Assembly (NCBI RefSeq): GCF_023898315.1
Contig: NC_064615.1
Span: 734,001,450-734,065,449, forward strand
Length of the DNA: 64,000 nucleotides
Direction: 5' to 3'
DNA from: Schistocerca nitens
Lineage: Eukaryota; Arthropoda; Insecta; Orthoptera; Acrididae
Shown: positions 34,561 to 45,964 of the stretch, in pieces
Layout: the number at the start of each line of letters is the position of its first letter
Numbering within the stretch: position 1 is the first letter of the stretch
Program-made: the position numbers and the translations under genes
The notes under the pieces: model-generated
Database searches by the model: none
What the model saw: the letters and a program-made list of their open reading frames with translations, nothing else
What the model was told of the DNA's origin: nothing

Positions 34561-35174
34561 GGTCAATATATGAAATGTTCGTAGTGGAGTGTACTGTTAT
34601 ATAGAAACATTTGGCCTATTTTATTTCACTTATGATAATTCTTGTTATTCGTTCAGAAAGAAGCTCTATTATTTCATCACAAATTGTTGAAGAAAGATAC
34701 CAGTACACTATGTGATCAAAAGTATCCAGACATCCCCAAAAACATACGTTTTTCATATTAGGTGCAACGTGCTGCCACCTACTGCCAGGTACAACATATC
34801 AGCGACCTCCGTATTCATTGACATCATGAGAGAGCATAATAGGGCTCTCCGCGGAACTCACGGGCTTCGACGGTGGTCAGGTGATTGGGTGTCACTTGTG
34901 TCATACGTCTGTACGCGAGATTTCCACACTCCTAAACATCTCTAGGTCCACTGTTTCCGATGTGATAGTGAAGTGGAATCGTGAAGGGACATGTACTGCA
35001 CAAAAGCGTACAGACTGACCTCCTCTGTTCACTGACAGAGATCGCCGACAGTTGAAGAGGGGCGTAATGTGTAATAGGCAGTCATCTATCCAGACCATCA
35101 AACAGGAATACCAAACTGTATCAGGATCCTCTGCAAGTACTATGACAGTTAGGCGGGAGGTGAGAATTACTCGG

Positions 35175-35362
35175 CCGTGTGGTTCTAGGCGCTACAGTCT
35201 GGAACCGAGCGACTGCTACGGTCGCATGTTCGAATCCTGCCTCCGGCATGGATGTGTGTGATGTCCTTAGGTTAGTTAGGTTTCATTAGTTCTAAGTTCT
35301 AGGCGACTGATGACCTCAGAAGTTAGGTCGCATTGTGCTCAGAGCCATTTGAACCAGCCATT
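35175..35362 (+). mobile_element. tRNA-derived SINE inside the Tc1 copy
   Basis: Main family: CCGTGTGGTTCTAGGCGCTA, B box (35227-35240, ATGTTCGAATCCTGC), body and tail AGAGCCATTTGAACCAGCCA. The flanks TGAGAATTACTCGG (35161-35174) and TGAGAAAAACTCGG (35363-35376) are a 14-bp target duplication with two mismatches. The Tc1 reading frame (SDFMVERLLTSHT) resumes directly after it. The 5' head is truncated. Confidence 0.88.
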
Positions 35363-35379
35363 TGAGAAAAACTCGGATT

Positions 35380-35996
35380 TCATGGTCGAGCGGCTGCTCA
35401 CAAGCCACACATCACGCCTCGCTTGGTGAAGCAGCCTAAACATTGGACAATTGAACAGTGGAGAAACGTGTGGAGTGACAAATCATGGTACACAATGTGG
35501 CGAACCGACGGAAGGGTGTGGGTATGGCGGATGCTAGGTGAACGTAATCTGCCAGCGTGAGTAGTGCCAACAGTAAAATTCGGAGGCGGTGCTGTTATCG
35601 TGTGGTCGTGTTTTTCATGGAGAGGGCTTGTTTTGCGTAGCACTATCACAGCTCAGGCCTACATTGATATTTTAAGCACCTTCTTGTTTCCAACTGTTGA
35701 AGAGCAGTTTGGGGATGGCGTTTGCTTCTTTCAACACGATCGAGCACCTGTTCATAATGCACGGACTATGGCGGAGTGGTTACACGACAATAACATCCCT
35801 GTGATGGACTGGCCTGCATAGAGTCCTGACCTGAATCCCATAGAACACCTTTGGGATGTTTCGGAACGCCCACTTCGTGCCAGGCCTCACCGACTAACAT
35901 CGATGCTTCTCCTTAGTGCAACACTCCGTGAAGAATGGGCTTCTGTTCCCCAAGAAACTTTCCAGCACCTGATTTAACGTATGCCTGCGAGAGTGG
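35380..35996 (+). pseudogene. Tc1-like transposase, C-terminal half
   Basis: The sequence reads HWTIEQWRNVWSDKSWY near 35440 (catalytic WSDES block, here SDKS), then from 35564 MPTVKFGGGAVIVWSCFSWR, VCFFQHDRAPVHNARTMAEW and PVMDWPA, a stop (TAG at 35819-35821), and SPDLNPIEHLWDVSERPLRA, with the terminal MPARVGAVI. The blocks WSDxS, QHDxAPVH and SPDLNPIEHLW are the Tc1 DDE triad; the DD34E Glu of NPIEHLW is present. In-frame stops at DWPA* and near HLI* show that it is dead. Confidence 0.85.
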
Positions 35997-36297
35997 GAGC
36001 TGTCATCAGGACCGAGACTTTTGTTTCGTGAAACTCTAAGTCAGTAACAATTTGCTTCTCTTCATTTTTAACTTTTGTTTCGTCCGTATTTACTCCTTTT
36101 ACAACAGCTGCAGTGCCAGATATACCTTCAGTATTACTTGAACAGGAAGTCGAACCAGCAAGACTGTTTGGAAAAAAATTATCTACTCTGCCAAGTCTTT
36201 TTAGAACATTGGCTTCTCGTTCTTGTCTTTCCTTCGATAATTTCCGAAATGCCGTCCAATTTAATTTTAAATGTTTGTTTTTTTCACTGTTATTCAT
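35990..36297 (-). pseudogene. hAT transposase N-terminal fragment
   Basis: A minus-strand frame from 36297 reads MNNSEKNKHLKLNWTAFRKL, then SKERQEREANVLKRLGRVDN and FF. Basic N-terminal segments ending in ...FF are common in ZMYM1-related hAT transposases before a TTF zinc finger. The frame is cut by the Tc1 insertion, and its last residues (MTAPTLAGIR) are read from Tc1 sequence. No zinc finger remains. Confidence 0.6.
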
Positions 36298-36304
36298 GTT
36301 AAGG

Positions 36305-37784
36305 CACTTACAGGACTGTCAACCAACAGTAAAAAAAAAAGAATTGTAAAAGGAAAAAAAGAAAGACTGTATCCAGTTTCAATCGTACTACACCGCACAT
36401 GAGCACAAAGCTTTTTTCTTTAAACACGGCACACGAGCACAAATATTGTTCCTTTGAACACGGAGCGATGAACTGACCAACTCTGATTACCCAACTTAAC
36501 TGTGTTATGAAAGAACGACAATGCACAATAATTTAATTTCATTGTCGCCTGCCGGTAGGAATTCGTCTCGTATGAAAACAGGACAGTCTCTTTTTTGGTT
36601 CTGTTTCCCGCGTCGCCGGAATTTTTACTGGGACGCGGATACGTTCTAAATATTCATGACATTGTCTTTTTAATTTAAAAAGGAAATAATTTTGGCAATT
36701 TGTTGCAGTGAGGTGTGCTGAATCGACTCTTACTCCACTTTTTCTTATAACATTTTAGCGGTTTCTGTGGGCAGACTACAAAGTTTAAGTATTCTTGTTG
36801 GCAGTTGATGTGGTGTGTTGTCATTTGCGTGAACACTGATGTTGTCTACAAGCAAATGGACCTTTTGTTCCAAAATAAAATAAAAATAACATTTTTTTCG
36901 AAGAAAAAAAGCTTAGTTAAGAAGTTTAATATGAAATTTGCAATGCTTCGTACCATTCGATTGCACTTAGTGGGGAACTTTGATATCATGCAGGCTGCAA
37001 CACAATAAATGAGACAAACGAAAGTTTGTTTCTTATTCTTTTTTCTCCAAAAAAAGTAACTAAGTAAATAAATAAATAAAATTTCTAAACTGTTGTGAAG
37101 TGTATTTCACACATTATTAGATATTCTGCTTATGATCTTTTCGTATAAACATGTGTTTAAAAATGTAAAACATTCCCAGTATCAACATGTTTTGTTAAAA
37201 GGATGTCATTAAATCAAAGCACAGATATTGAAGACCACAGAGCTTTCATGGGGGGTTGACTTGATACTTCCTCGTAATTTCTACAAGAAATTTAAGTAGA
37301 GTCGGGTTTTACATACTGAGGCCCACACATGCTACAGTATTTAAGAAACTGCTGATTAGTTTATCATAGCTTTTGAGGGGTCTCCGTATTTTCACGGGGA
37401 AAATATGGTAGGGTTAAGTAGAAGCCGACAACATTCTCGGAACAATAACGTTTCGAACATTGTATTGTAGATTGCCAGCCTGACAGCTTACTTCAAAAAT
37501 TTTGAACAAACATGAAGATGATACCCAACAGAAACCCAATGCTAAATTTCCGTTCAGTCACCAAGTAAACTATGTATATTCCCAAGCTTGTATTGTCGAA
37601 TTTCGTTCTTAAGGCTTATTTAAACTAGCAAGTTGTTTAACAATGTTAAAAATTTCAGTCCTTTGTAAGTGCAGTTATTTTAAAACGTAAAAGATGAACA
37701 TGAGTACAGAGCAAAAAAGGCCGCTCCCTTAAGGTGCCGGCCCTAGGTTCGTGCCTAGTGGGCCTGTATGCAAATCCGCTACTG
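36305..37784 (-). other. Leader region of the hAT element
   Basis: About 1.5 kb between the hAT start codon region and the right terminus. No coding homology recognised. It belongs to the element because it lies inside the terminal repeats. Confidence 0.45.
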
Positions 37785-37829
37785 TGGCTGACTAGTAATT
37801 TTGTGAGTACTGTTATACCATTTGATACG

Positions 37830-38122
37830 CGAACCTGAACAACATGTGCCGAAAGTAAAGCACAATACGAAGACTGTTTTGAACAATACAGTGGTTTAGT
37901 GGAAACGGTCCTGCTGGAGATGGTATGCCTTTGAACTGACCTCCCGGCCAGTTGGAGGACGCCTGAGAGTTTAACGTGGATTCCCAAGTACGGTACAACT
38001 CAGCATTTTTCGCATCAACATACATTGCCAGAGATGAAGGAAGTAATAAGTGTCGCATAAGTTTGACCGTGGATCGAACCTAAGACCATCGGACTAGAAG
38101 TATGGCACTTAGCCATTCAGCC
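37830..38122 (-). mobile_element. tRNA-derived SINE (third family), minus strand
   Basis: On the minus strand the head TGGCTGAATGGCTAAGTGCC is A-box-like and GTCTTAGGTTCGATCCACGG holds a good B box (GGTTCGATCC). The downstream body contains GGGAATCCACGTTAAACTCT, shared with the copy at 27706-27952. The 3' end is not clearly defined. Confidence 0.6.
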
Positions 38123-38124
38123 AC

Positions 38125-39279
38125 ACAATATGTGTTTGCCTTTGCGTAGCTTTCTTTAAGTGAGAATGTGATCATTTCAGAAGGCTAAACAACAATTACT
38201 TCAAACAGACTGTTTACAATTTATTTTGTTGCTGAAAGTTTACTTGAATTTTTGGAAAATACGTCTCACAAACAAAGTTAACTTTTTACTTATTGTGTGT
38301 AGGTTACACAGATATAATTGTCGTTCTTTCTGTTGTTGTGTGTCGATTGATTACATGTTTTAATCGGTCTTTTGAGTGATCGTTCTCAATTGTACTTGTC
38401 ACCGATAGAAGTTAGTGTTTACCAGTGTATTCAGGCAGTTCAGATCATAAATATTATCGTGAATTAATCATTTACTTTACTATTTGGTAAAGAATTTACA
38501 ATCGTGGTCCCAATTGTCTCTTAATTCTGTAAGGGTAATATAAGGGGAACAGGAGGCCAAAACACTAAAACGTACAGTAGAAGTAGCGTAACCAAACCTA
38601 GATTCTAAGTAGAAGGGACTTTCTTAAAGAACGATTAGATGTAACTTCAAGATGATAATTCGCACAAACACATGGCTGAAAATACCCAAGATCGGTAAGA
38701 ACGTGAATGAAATAACAGCGCTCACATGACTACTACAGTCGACAGATTTGATACATCCACTTATTCCGACATATAGAGGAAGAACTGAATTTTTGCTTCT
38801 TGAAAAACACGTCAATGAAATGGAACAGTTGCTTTTTCGTGGAGGGGTATAATAACTAATGGATCATCATGATCAAAGTGATCCATTGACACCAACTGAC
38901 GGATTTTAGTGTGCTCTATACTCTTCTACACATTACCGCTTTAGAAAAAAAATATTTCTTCTTTCTGCTTGTTTTCTAATGAAACAAACCAATTTCGGTT
39001 TTCCTGAGGTCATGCTATCCAGTTGCATTAATCTTGCGTTTGCGTACTTCTATCTCTCCGGACTTCCATTTCATCTTCATTGCGGTCATAATTACGTCTT
39101 TTATTCCAGCCTGTTTCCTTATCCCTTTCTATAATTAATATACATGTCACTTTTGTCAGCTTAATAGTTATCATTCTGCAAATGGTATTCATGTTAAAAG
39201 ACTGTGTCTCAGTTTCATGAATGAAAACATATACTAATCAGCGAGTGAAACTTTTAGATATCAGATATGTAGGTAGTTG
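38125..39279. other. Intron 6: nothing recognised
   Basis: AT-rich DNA without coding similarity or transposon ends. Confidence 0.5.
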
Positions 39280-39292
39280 AATTATGAAAACA

Positions 39293-39488
39293 AAATGGTT
39301 AAAATGGCTCTAAGCACTATGGGACTTAACATATGAGGTCATCAGTCCCCTAGAACGTAGAGATAAACCTATCTAACCTAAGGACATCACACACATCCAT
39401 GCCCGAGGCAGGAATCTAACCTGCGATCGTAGCGGTCGCGCGGTTTCATATTGAAGCACCTAAGAACCTCTCGGCCACACCGGCCGGC
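39293..39488 (-). mobile_element. tRNA-derived SINE, minus strand, with 13-bp target duplication
   Basis: Main family: the minus-strand head GCCGGCCGGTGTGGCCGAGA at 39488, degraded B box (GGTTAGATTCCTGCC) and tail ...TTAACCATTTTG. Perfect 13-bp direct repeats AATTATGAAAACA at 39280-39292 and 39489-39501. It lies about 500 bp before esterase exon 7. Confidence 0.95.
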
Positions 39489-39985
39489 AATTATGAAAAC
39501 AATATTTACTAGTTGTTTACCAAAAGCACTGCAAACCAATTCTATTCTGGTCTTTATATCTCTTATTGTCCATCCTGGTACTTTTTCGAATGCGCTAAAT
39601 AAGAAAGCTGAACTGGTGATACCACTCCATTGTTCCTTTTCAGTATTTTCTTTACGATTTGGTTATACCTCATTTTTGCATAATTTTTTTTTTCAAACCT
39701 CGGCTGGTTTCAGATTTCCTCCATTAAACTCTACTATTCGTTATTCAAGTGTATCTGCTCCAGAGGCAAACGGTTTAATGCTATCAGCAAAGCGAAGGTG
39801 AATGAAAACCATAAACTCAGTGAAAGCACACAAACTGTCTAACCAGCACTAGAGGATCACAAAAGACAGAGAAAAAATCGTTACAGATCATGTCACGCTT
39901 CCTTATCGGCTACAGAAGATTTTAACAGGTAAGATTAAAAAATGTGCTTCTCTGTACATAAAAACCCTGTGTTCTTTGTTGACAG

Positions 39986-40167
39986 CTGGTGGTTCATTAT
40001 CCACGGAGGCCAAAATAGAGAACCTGAACGAGAACTTTGGCGAAATTGTGGGCTGTGATCTACGACTTCCAACGAAGGAAGAGCGTGTGGAAGGAGCAGA
40101 GTCCGTCAAAAAATTCTACTACAACGGCAGCGACATCACACTCAAGGACAACTACACCACCGCTCTG
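39986..40167 (+). CDS. Esterase exon 7
   Basis: Acceptor TTTGTTGACAG ends at 39985; donor CTG|GTAAGC follows 40167. The 182 bases encode GGSLSTEAKIENLNENFGEI, VGCDLRLPTKEERVEGAES and VKKFYYNGSDITLKDNYTTAL. The pattern ...LxxNFxxxxPxxLxL.......(I/V)xxFYFG...I matches the segment between the acidic triad residue and the His of insect carboxylesterases. It starts in phase 1 (CCT = Pro joined to exon 6) and ends in phase 0. Confidence 0.93.
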
Positions 40168-40639
40168 GTAAGCCACACCAACTTACATGTGAGTAGCCGC
40201 TCGAACATTTTTAACTGTGCCGATCTTCACTACATATTTCTTGAATCGTACTGGACTGGATCTCATTTATGAGTTGAATGTATCGACATCACTAACTTAC
40301 CGATTTTCCTGTCTGTCTCCAGAAGAATTCGCCATTTTCACATGCCCCTTCTGGATGATTTAAATAATTCTATTTGATAAAACAAGTTCTCCACTCTGTA
40401 GTTACTTCATTTCAAGTGTCCTAGAAACGTGATCAAAACTCTTGGAAACTGAAAAGACGTGATGTAGACGTGATGTATCTGTTACGGGAAGAGGAGAGCA
40501 AACCACATTGTGTTAATGACGTTACATGTATCCGCTAAAAAATGAAGCAAAATGCAGAAAGGCCTGCTGAAAGTTGACGCTTGGAACAGATATTGGCAGA
40601 CGGCATTCTAAATGAAGAAATGTATCGTATTGCGAATAC
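40168..40639. other. Start of intron 7: nothing recognised
   Basis: Intronic sequence up to the CR1-like remnant. Confidence 0.45.
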
Positions 40640-40870
40640 TAGATGAGAAGACACGCTATTGTTCGATTACGCAACTGCCGAACAATCGATGAAAACAATT
40701 CCATCCATTAAATACGTGGATAAAAGTATACGAAAAGATTTAGAGTGGAACGGCCACGTAAATCTAAGAGTAGGAAAGGCACATGCCAGACTGAGGTTCA
40801 TTGGATACATTTTCAGGGAATGTAGTTCACAAACGTTCAGCACATCATACAGGGCATCCCAAGAGGAATA
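40640..40870 (+). mobile_element. CR1-like LINE remnant (RT thumb region)
   Basis: Reads YVDKSIRKDLEWNGHVNLRV and GKAHARLRFIGYIFRECSSQ. The (L)xWNxHI......KANxRLGFIxRxFRxCS pattern occurs in the better preserved copies at 58500-58620 and, inverted, at 50440-50500. It is only about 230 bp long. Confidence 0.7.
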
Positions 40871-43672
40871 ATTAGTACTCATGGACAAGACAGGAACGAT
40901 CATTCGAAGTAAAGATGTCTAGTAAACATGGGCTTTAAAAAGCATACCTTAAGACCTATGAGTACTTCTTCATCTTCTACACAATGAAAGAAATCTCTTC
41001 TACTACAAGCTTTTTGCTTTCCTTATTTTGGAAGGAGGTAGTATGGACCAAAACAATGGGAGACTGGTCTGGTCATCGTGCTAATCAGTATGAGTAACGA
41101 ACGTCCTGGAGATAATGTCGTGGAAAGTATGATGTTTGTATAGTGCTTTACCCTGCTGGAGGAACACCAGTTGAATGAACTGGTTAACATTCAAGATGTA
41201 TCTTGCAACATTGACTGTTCCCTCAACAAGCATCATATGTGCAAAACCGTTGTGCGATATGGCTCCCTACTTCCTGATGTTCAGGTTTGGTCCTATGTAG
41301 AGCTGTTATATACACTCCAGCAATGGGTTGTTTTCTGGTCCACGTAACACAAGTGACTATCGCCAACGCACTGGCAAATTCAGCCCTCGTAACTAAATAT
41401 TACTTTACGTCTTTCACTAGACCATCGGAGATTTGTTACCTAATGATGCGTTGCGAAAGGAAATTTTCAGGGAGGTTCCCATGCTCATAGTACAGCTACA
41501 AGTGAGTAGTTACTCATGGTCGTAACTGCGTGCAACGTTCGTCGCAATCTGTGTTGCGTTCATCGTTTAATCAATATTGGCTGCTCGTCTGTGCGACATC
41601 CCACGAGTGATTGCGTATGACGTCGAAACGTGCTCTTGCTTTTTGTCCACCTGAAGTGTACAGCTATCCACGCTAAGACCTAGTTATTATTCTGTTGAAT
41701 CCAGGAACTGTAGATGTCGGTGTTTTTCTGATACTTCTACTAAGTTCACTAACACGAACTGCTACTGTAACCAGTCTTTCTACAAGTCAAATATAATTTT
41801 TGTGAGCTCACATTGATCAGGATATCGCTGGTTTGATTCCTGCCATAGACTTTTTTTTTACGATGGAAAGGTGTGGAAGAAGCTTCCCCAGCACTGCGAG
41901 TGAATCTAAGAAGCTCCTCATTACAATGAGCAGTGTCGTTGATTCACAAGTCGCCGAAGTTAAATTAAACTTCACAATGTGTATTTGGCTGTAAACCATT
42001 GTATATTCATTTAATGCATTACCAGAGTTACGGGTATAGTTCGTAAGCGATAATGATAGTAATTACATACAAGATACACTGCAGTTTCGATCTCTAGTTT
42101 CCTATTTTAAGTGCCTAAACATGCAAGCTAAAGGTAACATCCGCGGATGGGAGTTTCTCGATGCAAAAGCCGATGGAAAGATGCTCATGCTCGTATTGGC
42201 CGTTTAAGGGGAGGAGAAGTAACAGCATACAGCTCTCATTACAAACCTTGCTTAAGTTCCAAACGGTAGCACAATACTGATGCCTATTTATACGACCTAC
42301 ATTGTAACACAATCAGAGGATGTGACCGATTTGACACTTACCAGTAGCGAAACTGTCATCTCCTGTAGTGGCCATTCTCTTATTAATGGGTAGTGAGAGG
42401 ACTATATTTTACTAACAACTGTGCCAATCTCTCGTTCGGGAGCACTTCAGGTATAGCATAATTCTGGTTGAAGGAAATCGTCTATAAAACAAGGATCTGA
42501 CACAAAAAATCTGCGAGCATGGACTGCGGATAGTTATTTAAAAGTCTTTTTGTAGCCTTAAATGTGGATCTGACTGTCTAAATACACGCAGTTCGTCCGA
42601 TGACTACAGTTCAAAGTGAAAGAGTGAAGACACTTCCAAAGAGCAAAATAATTCTCTTCACTACGTAACATTCATTAAATGACTGCGAAAGCTTCACTGC
42701 AGTGTGAAATGTTAAATTAATCTCATTTACACGTCCATCCTTCCAAAAATAAAGGTCCTCTCTTGAAACTAAACTTATTGAACATATTTTGAATGAAGAT
42801 TTGCACTCAATGCGCCTTATGAAGACTCATTTTAATGTAATTCTTAATCAGACACTATTAAGGCCATTTCAATGTTCTCAATTATGACCTGGCACACTAA
42901 GGAATTAGCTCAGGTCCAACGGAAAAAAATTATATCAAAAAATACATTAGAATATAACTAATGTCTTCTTCTTTTCTCTCTCTCTCTCTCTTTTCTCCAG
43001 ACTGCCTACACAGCTCACGATGCGTACAACCAGGGACGTTTCCCTGGTACGTTGACATTCTACGTGGCGGCCTGTGCTTGCATGAAACATTTTTCAAAAA
43101 TGCTTATGCCCACTATATGCGTTTATTCCATAAATCAGAAAACACTTCTGCAGCAACGTCTAGCATTATTACGTCGTAGGAGATAATAGAAAGAGGCATG
43201 TACGGCGGATACGTTACACTGTTTTCGATCGACGATGGGAGTAGTGGAGGCGGTATAAAATTCTCAACAACCAGCCTCTGTGCATATACCAAACCTCTCA
43301 GCTGTGAGTTATGGAATGAAGCGAAGCGACATTTTCGTTGCAGCTGAACGGTGGAATTACGCGCCGTCCCCTTTTGTGCTTTTCTAAAGAACGAGACTAC
43401 CGCCCGCACGGCGTTTCAAATCAGAAACACTACAGTGCAACCTACAGTCACTGATCACTATCATCAATGCCACACAGTGTTACATGTTAGAGACATAAGC
43501 GGTCGCAGTAGCGAGCACCGAGTCTCACGAAAAGTAAAGTATTATGACTCTGTCCTAGCAGGCTAAAGCGCATGCATCTGAAAAGACCGGACAGGCTTAA
43601 CAGTCTCCTCCTCCCCCTCCCCTCTCTCACCATCTCCTCTCCCCCGCTCCCTCTCGCCATATCCTCCTCCAC
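40871..43672. other. Intron 7: mostly unrecognised sequence with CT-rich tracts
   Basis: No coding similarity. (CT)n lies at about 42978-42992, and pyrimidine-rich DNA flanks the SINE at 43600-43683 and 43860-43985. A micro-exon candidate at 43002 was considered and rejected. Confidence 0.45.
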
Positions 43673-43683
43673 CCTCTCTCTGC

Positions 43684-43859
43684 GCCGGCCAGGGTGGCTG
43701 AGCGGTTCTAGGCGATGCAGTCTGGAACCGCCCGACCGCTACGCATGGATGTGTGTGATGTACTTATATTAGTTAGGTTTAAGTAGTTCTAAGTTCTAGG
43801 GGACTGATAACCTCATCAATTAAGTCCCATAGTGCTCAGGGCCATTTGAACCATTTGAA
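43684..43859 (+). mobile_element. tRNA-derived SINE lacking its B box, with 11-bp target duplication
   Basis: The main-family head GCCGGCCAGGGTGGCTGAGC passes from GACCGCTACG straight to CATGGATGTGTG, so about 27 bp containing the B box are missing. Tail AGGGCCATTTGAACCATTTGAA. It is flanked by CCTCTCTCTGC at 43673-43683 and 43860-43870. Confidence 0.93.
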
Positions 43860-44099
43860 CCTCTCTCTGCCCATATTCTCCTACCCCACTTCCTCTGTCC
43901 TCCTCTTCCTTCTCCCTCTATCTCTGTCCATCTTCTACTGCACCCTTTCTCTGTTCATCCCCTCCTCTCCCCTTACTCTGTCTACTTAGACAGTCGGACA
44001 GCAGCTGCTTATGAAGATCTTGAATAACGATACCAATTGGAACCAACAGCTGTATTGTAATAAACGACGTTGGATTATAATAGAGCTGTCAGTTTAAAT

Positions 44100-44700
44100 T
44101 ATCATTATTCAAGGACACCCAAATTAAATGGCACCCAAAACCATTACCCTGGCTGTCGGACCACATGGTGTTTGACAGTCAAGTTGGTATACCACCGCCA
44201 TCTGCGTCGTCTCTACACACGTCTACGCTGAGCACTGGAGCTTAGTTCGAAGAGGCAGATTCCAGGCCGAATATACACGACACCACTGCAAACGGACTTG
44301 CTGCTGTACCATGGTCAATGGTAGTTGGCGCAAGGGGAGCCATGATACCAGCCCCCTTTCGGTGAGCCACCTATTAATGGTCCTTGTGGTCACCGAAGCA
44401 CCAGTTACACGTCGGATCGATGATAAGATGAATCCGGGGATCTAGTGCCTCTCTGATTATTCCTCTTCCTAACGTTCTACTGGCTGTCTAGGTCGACCGC
44501 TTCCTTCTTGACACTGGCTCGGGTGATGGATCACCCATTCCTGCCTGCATCGTCGAACAGTGTCATTGATTCTGTTGAAATGTCGAGCGATTCGCTGATT
44601 AATCGAAACGGCCTCTTTGGGCCCAACTGCACGTCCTGTCTCAAATGATGACGCCTGCGTATATTGTTGACGTGCCTTTCTGCGAGGCATAGTTACTGTC
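44100..44700 (-). mobile_element. Tc1-like relic, N-terminal transposase part, minus strand
   Basis: The minus frame from 44690 reads MPRRKARQQYTQASSFETGR, AVGPKEAVSINQRIARHFNR and QEGSGRPRQPVER, a Tc1-like DNA-binding domain with the GRPR hook (GSGRPR). A stop follows, and further pieces of the linker region lie towards 44100. Catalytic blocks and ends are absent. Confidence 0.6.
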
Positions 44701-45831
44701 GAACTGAGTACACGGAATTAAATTCACAAAGACTTTATGGCCTTAGCATACAATCGTCCCCTCTTTAGTGTTTGCTATCATTGCCAGCTGTGCTGGTGGA
44801 ATTGCGCTACAAAGTCACACTATCACGCATCGTGCACCAAAGGTATTTTAAAAAAAATAGATGTGGGGCGTGTATTACACGTAAATTCGCTTGGTTCCCT
44901 AGTGAATTTCGTCCTACAGTTCCGTTTCCATGAAGCTCGAAGTTTATGAAGTCGTATCTTTTGAACCTATCGTACTCTGAAATAATTTTGCCGGTAAATT
45001 CAGTGATATATGCAGATACTGTTTGCAGAATCAATTGCGAAGAGAGTTAGTAATACAGAGTTAATAAATGAAAACCAGATTTTTTCATATGTCTCAGTGC
45101 TTATGACCCCATATTTTATGAACTATATCTCGTACATTAATATACTCTGGCAGGTACATTCAACGGTGTATGTGAGTAGTGCGTGAAAAATGTGTAGCGA
45201 ATGGTGTTAGCAGTAACAAAGAAATAAATTAAAATCTCAGGCCTGGTGCAGCAGTTTTAGTGCATGAACAGCGAATGTGTAAAAAACGATAAACTTTTTT
45301 CCTTTCAGCAATTTGTGGGGGCTTTCAGTGAGGAAGAAATCTCGCAAGGGCTTGGAATTATGTGAAAAGTTGGTTTCAACTCACGAAGTGCTCTCATTCT
45401 CAAATGGGGGCTGAGTAAAGTCTGGTTATCTGACCATCTGAGCTAAACTCATTTTTTACCCCCACATTCATTCCGTTGAGAGGTACGTGGATCTTACCCG
45501 CACACTGATTCTTCCCAGATAATAAATTACTTTGAAATCGATCCAGTGTTTCAGGAAGAGGTGTGCAACATGCAGACATGTATCCATTTTTATAATATGT
45601 ATGGATTAATGTTAACAGTGGCCTTTAATCGTTTTTGGTGATCACTAAAAAGACGTTTATTTATTTTTACTGTGCTAAATTCTTGAAATATCGACACTAA
45701 ATTTACCTTTCAATTATGTCCATTTTCTGTGCATCTTCCGCGTAATAATAATCGAATAAGAATATTGCACGTGTGTTTATTGGCTTCTGACTACACTACA
45801 ATATTTATGATGCTTTAATTACATTTTGCAG
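44701..45831. other. Intron 7, end: nothing recognised
   Basis: AT-rich intron sequence before exon 8. Confidence 0.5.
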
Positions 45832-45964
45832 TTCGACTCGCACCTCTTCTTCGTGGAGGGGCTGGACGCCGCCATCAGGAGCATGTCCCGGTTATCCTCG
45901 CAGCCTGTCTACTACTACCAGTTTTCGTTCGTCGGTCCTCGCAGCGCGTATCCTGGCGGCCCTG
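45832..45964 (+). CDS. Esterase exon 8 (VYYYQFSF)
   Basis: Acceptor TACATTTTGCAG ends at 45831. The 133 bases encode FDSHLFFVEGLDAAIRSMSR, LSSQPVYYYQFSF and VGPRSAYPGGPG. The (Y/F)(S/T)DxxFxxG(V/L)xxxxRxxSxxSSxPVYxYxFSF pattern is the family's C-terminal strand. It begins in phase 0 and ends in phase 1. The donor CCTG|GTATTC is weak, but it is the only one giving Gly-Ala-Ala-His with exon 9; reading on meets a stop after GIQIK. Two to four residues expected just before FDSH in relatives are absent, so a very small exon may be missing from this model. Confidence 0.92.

Larger units (their letters stand above)
34707..36005 (+). mobile_element. Tc1-like transposon inserted in the hAT, lacking its right end, containing a SINE
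   Basis: The left terminus CACTATGTGATCAAAAGTAT follows a TA and is a typical Tc1-like inverted end (…ATGTGATCAAAAGTATCCAGACA). The transposase lies on the + strand. The right side passes straight from the transposase's last codons (MPARVGAVI, about 35985-36010) into hAT coding sequence, so the right inverted repeat has been deleted. The SINE at 35175-35362 splits it. Confidence 0.82.
29860..37784 (-). mobile_element. hAT DNA transposon (7.9 kb including nested insertions), minus strand
   Basis: The left end (C)AGCGGCGGATTTAAAAATTT and the right end (reverse complement) CAGTAGCGGATTTGCATACA form short inverted termini. The direct repeat TGGCTGAC lies at 29852-29859 and again at 37785-37792: an 8-bp target duplication, the hAT signature (the first C of CAG on the left is shared with it). 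The transposase lies on the minus strand in pieces at 36297-35990, 34560-34137 and 31853-31108. A DD41D element (31873-33909) and a Tc1 element with a SINE (34707 to about 36005) sit inside. This is the largest element in intron 6. Confidence 0.85.

Noticed and set aside
41797-41850. B-box-like GGTTTGATTCC as another SINE
   Set aside because: No A-box head, body or flanking duplication could be matched.
43002-43047. Micro-exon TAYTAHDAYNQGRFP with a good acceptor and a GTACGT donor in intron 7
   Set aside because: Its 46-base length ends in phase 1, which is incompatible with exon 8 starting in phase 0, and the residues do not match the family. The acceptor tract is a CT simple repeat.
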